DNA of 64,000 bases, from assembly GCA_023101725.1 (NCBI GenBank), contig JALJCO010003425.1, positions 248,001 through 312,000 of the forward strand, read 5' to 3'. Below the pieces are notes generated by a model, which did not search any database, was not told the DNA's origin, and was given only the letters and a program-made list of their open reading frames with translations. The first letter of the stretch is position 1; each line of letters starts with the position of its first letter. Shown in pieces: positions 55,981 to 64,000 of this stretch. Made by a program: the position numbers and the translations under genes. Origin of the DNA: Atherinomorus stipes (Eukaryota; Chordata; Actinopteri; Atheriniformes; Atherinidae).

Positions 55981-56228
55981 GCAGCTGTAGCTCAGGTGGA
56001 AGAGCAGTCATCTTTCAACCGGAGGGTTGTGGGATCGATTCCAGGCTTCCCCAGACTACATGCCGAAGTGTCCTTGGCCAAGACACTGAACCCCAAGTTG
56101 CCTCCCGATGTGCCCATGGGGGTATGATTGTGTGTGTGACTGGGTGAATGTGATATGTAGTGTAAAGCGCTTTGAGCGGTTAGTATGACTGGAAAAGCGC
56201 GATATAAGTACAGTCCATTTACCATTTA
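55981..56228 (+). mobile_element. tRNA-derived SINE with LINE-like tail
   Basis: The head has an A box (GTAGCTCAGGTGG, 55987) and a B box (GGGATCGATTCC, 56031-56042). The body contains GTGTCCTTGGCCAAGACACTGAA, in two parts, and GTAAAGCGCTTTGAGCGG. The tail CAGTCCATTTACCATTTACC ends at about 56228. Head, body and tail are the usual teleost SINE arrangement. CATCATTCC occurs just upstream and downstream but not directly abutting, so the duplication is uncertain. Confidence 0.88.
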
Positions 56229-56368
56229 CCATCATTCCGACCACAGAATGAAAAAACTGTCGGAATGATGAGACGTTTGGCAGAAATTTAAGTGTTGCAA
56301 CTTTGACATTTGGGGACCCATGTCGGAGTGGAGGAATGTCGGAATGGAGATTGCCTCCCATCCAAATG

Positions 56369-57341
56369 ATCTCCATCAAATGGTGTCCGTCATGGACCAA
56401 GAAATGCAGGGGAACTTAAATTGGTGGGAAAGCTGATCATATTATTGATTCTGTGTCCAATATGTCGGAGGATCTTTCTGTCTTTACATTTTCAGCTTGG
56501 ATAAATATCTGTCAACTTCAATCTAGCGACTTCTGAACGTTTACGATGTCGACATGATACTCATACCAGCACGTTACGTCATCGCCACAAACCAAGGCCA
56601 GGTTTTGTGTTGGTCACTTGAGTCCCACGTTGGAGACACAGGGTCCACTATGTCTCTGCGTCTCAGGTCACTGGACACGTCATTGAGGGAAACTTCATTC
56701 TGAGTCTTTTTCTTTCTTTTTTTTATCAGGTTTGAGATTTTACTGAAAGTCCTGTCAGACTGATTTATTAGAGTTCTCCGTGCCTCCAACATGGGAACAT
56801 GAGACATGGGTCACGTTTGAACGTGGCAGAAGTCCCATGTGCTGGTGTGCTGTTACCGCTGCCGGCACAGGGTGGGGGCAGCCTCTGGAAAAAACACTTA
56901 ACCCAACAAGCTGCCAGGGCAACACTCCCCAGCTCATACCCAACTCTCCATCACGGTTGGTTGACTGAGGAGCAAGCACATCAGTCCATGCGTGCACGAC
57001 AAGCAGGCACACTTTCATTGCTCTGCATTGACATTTGGATCGACTGCCGTTATTTGCTTTAGGGTTGAACTCATCGTTTTCTTTTTATCAGCTTTGATTT
57101 TCCCCCTTTTTGGGGGTAACCCCTTCAGCTGCCGAGGGAAAAGATGAAAGAAAAGAGCGTGTTTTTTCTCTCTTGTTTTTTCTCACAAATAATATTCTCT
57201 TAAATAAAAGCGGGGCCTCTCCTCTCCACCCTCTTCCTCGACGGGCGCTTCTTCATCGATTCTCTCTATACATATAATACACTATTTAGGGGGGAAGATT
57301 AATAATCAATTACCGATTGTTGGTCCCCCTTCCCTCTCCCC
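56369..57341. other. No gene seen
   Basis: Short overlapping ORFs on both strands near 56755-57062 have no recognisable domain. Confidence 0.4.
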
Positions 57342-57474
57342 TCCCCCCCCCCCCCCCTTCACTCTGATCCAGCTCAGGTCTGTCTTCTTTGCTGTCATGG
57401 TGCTCACTGGGACTGGCACTTTAATTAACTTTATATCTCTGTGTGATGCTGGAGCAGCTATTTGTCTTTGCACA

Positions 57475-57566
<92 letters not shown>
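57342..57566. repeat. Poly-C run and (GT)45 microsatellite
   Basis: A C-run lies at about 57342-57357. An uninterrupted GT tract covers 57477-57566. Confidence 0.95.
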
Positions 57567-57568
<2 letters not shown>

Positions 57569-59190
57569 TAAAAGTAGAGTGTGCAGAATGTTGCTCTGTG
57601 TTGGTTGATGAAAACTCATATTAAGCATTTCCATCATATATTGCACCTCTTGGTCTCCACCAATAGTGTTCAGTGGCTGTCTTGCTTTTGTAAGACGTCT
57701 TTTTGACGCCGTTATCGAATCAAATGACTTTTATTTTTACCTCTTTGTGTGTGTGTGTGTGTGAAATCTGCACTGTAGCTTTTACCTGGTTGAGACCGTT
57801 GCTGCCCTTATTTGCTTTGATTTAGTTATTCTACTAAATATATTTAGGTAATTTTTTGCGCAGCCTTTAAACTGTATGTTACAGTGATTTTAATTATTTC
57901 ACGGTTTGCTTTTTTTGTCATGTAAAGCCTGTTGAACTGCTTTTATGTGTGAAATGTGCTGTATAAGTCAACTGGTCTGTTTACGCAGCGGAGAGATGAT
58001 GCATATGATCTGCCATCCCCATTAATGATACAGGGAAACTGAAGAACTCAGCGATGTAACTTCCACCTACAAGGTGGAAAGCTCTCTCTGCTCGTATAAA
58101 GACAGATTTACTCATCCATCCTGCACACTGACGTTTGAGGCTGTGACAGTGGGAAACAAACATCAGAGGGAGAACGGGATCCTGGTTTTAATGGTTCCTG
58201 CTGATGCTTGCAGGCTAAAATCAGAGAACAGAAGGTTAAGGATGCAATCTTCCCTCTTCAATGAGCCTTGTATCCATCTCTTTGCACACAATCCTCTGAA
58301 TCTCTGCGGCGTCACGGCTGCTTGGATACGGCCAGCTGGAGCGTTCAGTGACACCTCAGATCAGTAAACACGGGGTTAAAAAAGACACGGTGGAACCACA
58401 AAGTGCCAGAAACTGCACAAGACCCTGAATTCTTTTGGCTGCATGATGTGGGCGTTTGCATCTTTAGATGGATGCACACGTTTCTGCATGTTGGTGTGTA
58501 AGAGTGCAGGTGGGAATGTAAGAGTGTGGAGCTGCAGGAGTGTTGTTGCATGTTGTTACGATGGCATCCAGAAGCACATGACTGCCACCAGTTGTCAGTG
58601 ACTCGCAACTACAGGAGTGTGTTCATGCTGCAGACAACACACACGGCCTCATCCGCAACTTTCAGAGCTGCACGTTGACTCTGAACCAGGACTCAGTTAT
58701 TTTCATGTCATTAATTTAGCGAAGCATTTTACTGAAGTTCTTTATGAGTGTTACATTAAAACATGTAGGCTACTTTTCCTTTTCAAATATCAAGTGATAT
58801 CCAGTCAAATCAGGTAAATGCGAACATGAAAAGGGGAGTAAAACCTCTCCTGGAAACGGATTAATAATCTGGTTGTTGATTTGTAGACTGTTTAGATTTC
58901 AGCAGGTTGGAAAATCTGCTGGTCTGCAGGTGGAAGGCAGGTCTGAGATGGACTCCGCTCCAGTCTGAAAAAAAGCACACCAACTCAGCTCAGACTTTCT
59001 GTTGAGCTGGACAACTTCCCACATTGCAAACAACAATTACAGCACTACAACTCTCAACATCACACCGCAATGATGCAAGACACATTATCCAAACAACATA
59101 TCAAATAAGCAAAATAAATTAATTATCAGCACAATCAAAACAGTTTATAGTGACCTACTCACTTCACAGAAAGTACAATGGCTCTAACCT
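57567..59190. other. No gene seen
   Basis: A GT-rich stretch (57746-57764) and a LINE-tail-like phrase (TGTAAAGCCTGTTGAACTGC to GTGCTGTATAAG, 57922-57968). The rest is ordinary. Confidence 0.4.
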
Positions 59191-59191
59191 T

Positions 59192-61210
59192 TTAAAAGTT
59201 CTTCTTTCTGGTCTTTTTCTTTGCAAGGTCGTAAATCAAGTCCTCAAAGTCCAGCTCCCTCACTAGCTCAGACTCAGTGGCCATCACGGACAGTGCAGAA
59301 AGTCTCTTCTGACCCATAGTTGTCCTGAGTTTGTTTTTTATTCTTTTTAGAAGTGAAAATGTCCTCTCTCCCTCACAGTTAGATACAGGCAGAGTGAGAG
59401 CAACAAAAACGTTGGGGAAGGTTGTCTGTAGTCCATTCCTCAGCACGATTTGCAAAAGATTTGCAGGTGTCTTATCTTGCTTTGTACTGACAAAAGACCT
59501 AAACTGGATCAGCTCATCAGATAAGGGATCATCCAAGTCAGTTGGATATGAAGATGAGAGAGCACTGGCCTGTTTGAAGAGATCTGCATCCGCACAGTCC
59601 ATGTCAAATAGGACACTAAAACGATCATTAATGTCTCTGCATGCATCCAGCCGTTTCTTCAGTCCTGACAGCAAACTGTCAATAATCACATTAAATGTCT
59701 CAACTTGGAACTTTTTACTCCCAGTGAGAACAACTTCATTGTCAACTGTCTCATCATCAAAGGCTCTTCTTTTACTCACACGGTGGGTCTCGGATGGTAG
59801 GTCTGTCTCACACCTGAGTTGGCCTCAAATTCAGCAAATTGCCCTCTTACTGATGCAACATAACTGTGCAGTGACTCCAAAGGGCGCACAGCAGTCATCA
59901 GATCCATCTCTCTCTTCTGTAAGCTGTTGCTTGTCAGCTTGAATCGGTGCAGCACAGTGTCCCAAAATATGGCCATGAGCGCGGTCTCCAGCTTCTCAAG
60001 CTTGTTACACAGCACAGTCCCCTCCCACCTTGTGTCCTGACATTCTTCATTGTCTGAGGCTAGCATCTGTAAGGCCCTTGCTATTTTAGCATAATTTTCA
60101 CAAAGAGCTCTTGTGGAGTCTCCTCAGCAGCTCCATCTTGTACAGGAGAGGGATTTTAGCATCAGTGAGATGTCAGCAGTGAACACCTTATTCCATCAGT
60201 GGGTGGATGCAGAGCAAAACGCATATCGTGCTTGAAGGAGGTCAAAGAACTGGCTTGCTCCCCGACAGCTATTTTCAACACTGTTCACTCCAACCAAGTT
60301 CAAAGAATGTGCTGCACAAGGGATGTAGTGCACTAGTGGATTGTTTTTCTTGAGCTGAGCTTGCAATCCATTATATTTCCCTGACATGTTTGATGCATTG
60401 TCATAGGCCTGTCCACGGCAGTTAGAAAGATCCAGCCCCATGTCATTCACCATCTTGATCACACATTCAGCCAGACTTGATCCAGAGTGACTGTGAATTG
60501 GTTTCGAATGCGATGAATCACTCTACCACTTCCCCTTTCTCATTCCCAAATTGAAACACAAAAGCTAGCTAGTCCACGTGAGACATGTCAGGGGTACTAC
60601 AACGGAGAAATACTTCACTCGCTGTAGTTCTGTAGCAATGACTTGCTTTGTTTTTTCACCCATTAAGCTAATAAATTCCTCACATATGGTTGATGACAAA
60701 TATGAAGGCTTGCCATGACCCTTCTGACCATATTTATGCAAATGCTCCTTTAAAAACAGATCAAACTGTGAAAGCAGCTCAAGGATTCCCAGGTAATTAC
60801 CATTGTGCGGAGATCCGGTAGCCCCCTTTCACTCAGAAATTTAATCACGGCAACTACAAGCCTGAAAACATCCTTCCAGTACTGACCTTCTGCTTCAATC
60901 TGTCTCCCAAGAGAAGCATCTACAGTGCCCAGATGTTTACTGCGATGCGTAAGTGAAAGCATGCATTTCTGTGTTCACCACTCATTTCGCGTTCCGTTAT
61001 TTTCTCTGGGTGTTTCCAATCGCTGAACCCGGTAACAAATGCGTTGCTGCTTGTCGATAAAACTTTACAAGCAGGCAGCCGGTGGCAAACCCAGCATTGT
61101 GTATGTGTTACCGCGGCAGCAGCACGTTTCGTCATGCCACGGAGCTCAGCCGCGCGCGAGGTGGGAAACTGGATAAGCGGTACAGAAAATGAATGAATGA
61201 ATGAGGCCAA
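59192..61210 (-). pseudogene. hAT transposase (ZMYM1-like), decayed
   Basis: Minus-strand frames follow hAT transposase order. 61210-60920 carries a TTF-type zinc-finger remnant (FVTGFSDWKHPEKI); 60462-60196 has DNASNMSGKYNGLQAQLKK then CAAHSLNLVG, around the second catalytic aspartate and C-x-x-H. 60066-59776 is a helical linker. 59779-59192 (195 codons) is the C-terminal dimerisation domain, with SNCEGERTFSLLKRIKNKLR and a basic end. Frameshifts separate the pieces, so it cannot make a full transposase. It resembles teleost hAT genes often annotated as zinc finger MYM-type 1-like. It is the only transposase gene in the window with substantial coverage. Confidence 0.85.
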
Positions 61211-61239
61211 AGTGTTGTGTGGGGTATTTTTAGGTCAAC

Positions 61240-61318
61240 AAAAGGAAAAAAAATCTACCAGCAGAGGCCCCCTCTGTGTGCAAGGGCCCCTGGGCATGAG
61301 CCCAGATTTCCTATATGG
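61240..61318. mobile_element. Probable terminus of the hAT transposon
   Basis: CAGCAGAGGCCCCCTCTGTG followed by AAGGGCCCCTGGGCATGAGC is the end style of ZMYM1-like hAT elements. The opposite end was not found near 59.0-59.2 kb. Confidence 0.4.
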
Positions 61319-62390
61319 TAGATCTGGTCCAGGAAATGAGGGAGTTGGTGGTAGATAATGCCTTATTTAGAGCAGGGTTTCCCAATCCTGGTCCTCAGGG
61401 ACCCCTGCCCTGCATGTATTTCAGGTTTCCAACTCCAACGCACCTGATTCAGATCAACTGAACTGCTAATCAAGCTCTTTGCAAGCTGCTAAAGAGTCTT
61501 TCATCTGAGTCAGGTGTGTTAAAGCATGAATATCTTAAAAACCTGAAGGGCAGGGGTCCTTGAGGGCCAGGATTGGGAAACACTGGGCACGTTTACATGG
61601 AGACTTTTTTCCCTTTCGGAATGAAATCATTCTGATTGAGGATTTCAGGTCAGCTGTTTACATGGTAACTGATTCATTCTGATCTGGCGTGTACATGCGC
61701 CAATATTTATTCAGAATAATCCTGTCTGACATGCGCAGAATGATGTAAATCACGTTATTTATTAAAGACGGAGGTATAAAAACTGATCATCACGGTTGTT
61801 GTGGTTTCTGCAGGACTTTAATCCAGCAGCAGCTGATATTCATGCGCTCCTACTGCAGACAACCAAGAGAAAAAGGCGTAGAGACAGCGTTTGAGTAAAA
61901 AACAAACTTTCTCGCCGTCCAGGGAGTTACGTTGTTCACAGCCATCTGTCAAAGTGAGGAAACGTCACTCTTCGCACGTTTACGTCTTGTCGAAGCATGC
62001 GCGGTGAGAGCGCTACTTCACAACTTTCCGATTTAGCATTTACATGGTACCCCGTTCGGTTTGGGGAAAGGAATATTCTACCCCCATGAAACCAAATGAA
62101 AATTCATTCAGTTCAGCACTTTTCATTTGGAAAGAGGTGTTTACATGGATCATTTTCATTCCGAAAGAGCTTTTAAACCGAAAGCGGTATATTTGGGTCC
62201 ATGTAAACCCAGCTACTGATTTAGAGGCAGCCCCCATTACTTCCATTACATTGGACATATGCTGATCTGGAGTGGATCTAAATATCTCCTAAAGGAATTC
62301 AAGTTACACCAAAACTGTCTGAGTGAGGAAATGAACGGATTTAATGCTAGAAAATAGGTCCAGGTAGAAAAAAAAAACCGAACTTCCCCT
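61319..62390. mobile_element. TTAA MITE copy 1, truncated at left and split by a composite element
   Basis: 61319-61372 plus 62227-62390 align block by block to the intact copy at 63017-63329 (GTAGATAATGCCTTATTTAGAG, in two parts; ATATGCTGATCT; GTGGATCTAAATATC; GAGGAAATGAAC). The right end AACTTCCCCT is followed by TTAA (62391-62394). The left arm is missing up to the hAT remnant. Confidence 0.88.
61373..62218. mobile_element. Composite hAT element, 846 bp, perfect 8-bp duplication ATTTAGAG
   Basis: ATTTAGAG flanks both ends exactly (61365-61372, 62219-62226). The left 213 bp (61373-61585) is a complete family-A hAT MITE with its own two termini (CAGGGTTTCCCAATCCTGG...GGATTGGGAAACACTG). The right 633 bp is a second family ending CCATGTAAACCCAGCTACTG, whose expected matching left end is replaced: GGCACGTTTACATGG follows directly on family A. 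The single duplication encloses both, so they appear to have moved as one unit. Confidence 0.88.
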
Positions 62391-62394
62391 TTAA

Positions 62395-63012
62395 ATGTTT
62401 AAACTCACATCTTTTGTTTCCACTTTGAAAACTCTGAAGAAACTGAAAAAAACAGTAACTTGTGCTTTCATTGCTCTGTTTAACTTCATTATTTTCATAA
62501 TTGAAAAAAACACTATTTGTGTTTAGTCACTAGCTCAAATGATTAGCTTAATTTTATTCTTGCAGCATCTCAAAGTAAGATAAAATGCTCCTGCAGCCAA
62601 CTAGAAAAGCACATAGAGTGTGAAACAAAGTGCATTATGTTACACTGATAAATGTTTCAGCCCCACATTTTAAACAGGCAATAACTGCAGTGTATTATGA
62701 TAAATTAGCGTGCAGCAGTTTGACTCTAACTCCGGCTTGCAGAGCTGCAGCGCTGACAAACATCACCAGGTTCCTCTCTCAAGACACTGCAGATTCACTG
62801 TCTCATGGGAAAAAGGCAATTACAGGATCACTTGTTCACACATTCGGAGTACACTGACCTTAGGTGAGATAGTATAAATTAAACTCAGAAGTAAATGTGC
62901 AGGAAAATAGAAGCAGGGTTCTAGTTGCTGAGCTCTGCTCCTGCAGGGATAAATAGAGAAATTAATATCATTCAGAGTAGCCAACCTTCATCTCCACCTG
63001 CTCCCCGTCCCG
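62395..63012. other. No gene seen
   Basis: AT-rich sequence between the two MITE copies. Confidence 0.35.
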
Positions 63013-63016
63013 TTAA

Positions 63017-63329
63017 AGGGGAACTTCGTTTTTTTTTTCAATCTGGGCCTATTTTCTTGCATGAAATACGTTCATTTACTCACCTGTAAATGTTTGTTCA
63101 TTTTCATTTGCTTCGCTGTAACAAATGATGGAGTTTGTGGCAGATAATGCCTTATTTAGAGGCTGGACGCGGTTGCCCCATCACTGCCATTAAATCGCAC
63201 ATACGCTGATCTAAAGTGGATCTAAATATCTTCTGAAGAATTTCAAGTTGCACCAAAACTATCTGGGTGAGGAAATGAACATATTTCATGCTAGAAAATA
63301 AGTCTGGATTGAAAAAACTAAGTTCCCCT
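63017..63329. mobile_element. TTAA MITE copy 2, complete (313 bp)
   Basis: The ends AGGGGAACTTCGTTTTTT (63017) and AACTAAGTTCCCCT (to 63329) form long imperfect inverted repeats of about 70 bp. TTAA lies at 63013-63016 and a degenerate TGAA at 63330-63333. A single ATTTAGAG near 63163 marks the empty target that the composite element filled in copy 1. Confidence 0.88.
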
Positions 63330-63333
63330 TGAA

Positions 63334-64000
63334 CACAAACATGTAACCAGGCAGTCACATGGCAGCATCTAGTCATGTAGACGTGGTGAAGACGACCTGC
63401 TGAAGTTCAACCTGAGGAAGAAGAGGAAGAGAGGAACAAAGGAGATTTAATGGTTGCTGATGGGAGTTTTTACTGGGATTTCCACCACAACCATCTCTAG
63501 GGTTTCCAGGCCTATAGAAGAGAAAATCTCCAGTGAGCAGCAGGTGTCTGGACCAGAATGCAGCAGAAGACCAGACTGGGTGTCACTCCTGTCAGCTACG
63601 AACAGAAAACTGAGGCTACAATTCACACAGACTCACCACAACTGGACAATAGAAAACGGTCTGATGATGCTGGTCTGATGATGCTGGTCTGATGAGTCTC
63701 CATTTCTGCTCCACATTCAGATGCTCGGCTCAGAAACTTCTGGAAACATCATGAAAGCATGGATCCATCCTGCCTTGGATCAAGGCTTCAGACTGCTGGT
63801 GGAATGGGGGGGGGGTATTTCTTGGCCCACTTTGGGCCCTTTAGTACCATCATGACGGTTTAACCACCACAGCCTACCTGAATATTGTTGCTGACCATGT
63901 CCATCCCTTTATGAACACAGTGTAGCATCCTCTGATGCTGCTTCCAGCAGGATAACGCACCATGTTATAAAGATGACGTCATCTCAACCTGCTTTCTGGA
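63334..64000. other. No gene seen
   Basis: A small direct repeat (TGATGATGCTGGTC twice, 63661-63690) and a G-run near 63806-63816. No supportable gene. Confidence 0.4.

Larger units (their letters stand above)
54613..56358. mobile_element. Candidate Mutator-like element, 1.75 kb, 10-bp target duplication
   Basis: CATCCAAATG occurs exactly outside both ends (54603-54612, 56359-56368). From each end the sequence reads GG, nine variable bases, then CCATTCCGACAT in the same register, so the termini are inverted repeats. Further CATTCCGAC copies occur near 54656 and 54694 on the left, and in inverse near 56259 on the right, a subterminal repeat pattern. A 9-11-bp duplication with such termini fits Mutator-like elements. 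No transposase is seen. It contains a Harbinger-like piece and a SINE. Confidence 0.6.

Noticed and set aside
55981..56045. True tRNA gene
   Set aside because: A and B boxes are present but the sequence runs into a SINE body and LINE-like tail; no proper cloverleaf.
59331..59942. 203-residue plus-strand ORF
   Set aside because: Antisense shadow of the hAT transposase C-terminal domain, which has clear family motifs on the minus strand.

Overview
The window looks like repeat-dense nuclear DNA from a teleost fish, probably a spiny-rayed one; that is inferred from repeat style, with no species marker. It carries Tx1/L1-type and L2/CR1-type LINE remnants with typical fish 3' tails, tRNA-headed SINEs, hAT, PIF/Harbinger, piggyBac-like and Mutator-like elements, an endogenous retrovirus, long (CA)n tracts and two large minisatellites. 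I found no intact conserved host protein-coding gene and no rRNA or true tRNA gene. Introns hide vertebrate exons from ORF reading, so an intron or intergenic setting is possible.

Layout. 356-2230: 75-copy minisatellite of a 25-bp unit. 3-12 kb: DNA-transposon and LINE fragments, a Harbinger-type MITE (6696-7175) and a 627-bp tandem duplication. 12-19 kb (minus strand): L2 fragment, then a near full-length Tx1/L1 LINE with broken ORF1 and ORF2, split by a solo LTR (16347-17200). 19.7-22 kb: strand-asymmetric C-rich DNA interrupted by a 1.1-kb element folding into a large hairpin. 22.4-24.4 kb: hAT-type element with a TTAA element inside. 25-29 kb: AT-rich DNA, a GC-rich promoter-like block, two LINE fragments and a (CA)45 tract.

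29.8-43.1 kb is a nested insertion cluster. An L2/CR1 LINE is split by a 1.6-kb hAT-like element, and a 9.67-kb retrovirus sits before the LINE's 3' tail. The retrovirus (33040-42705, minus strand) has two 312-bp LTRs, 4-bp target duplication, a tRNA-Tyr primer site and a polypurine tract. It keeps only broken gag, integrase and env-like pieces, and itself holds a 924-bp hAT element, a five-copy 83-bp array and a LINE-tailed insert encoding an intact 147-residue single-pass membrane protein.

43.6-46.3 kb: a TTAA-flanked element holding an 18-bp minisatellite and a piggyBac-like transposon. 46-54 kb: LINE tails, an LTR-like block, an inverted-repeat element, a SINE and a hAT MITE. 54.6-56.4 kb: a candidate Mutator-like element with a SINE inside. 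59.2-61.3 kb: a decayed hAT transposase gene. 61.3-63.3 kb: two copies of a TTAA MITE, one split by a composite hAT element and the other preserving the empty site.

The genes do not form a pathway. The window records successive insertions, and several junctions give relative ages directly.
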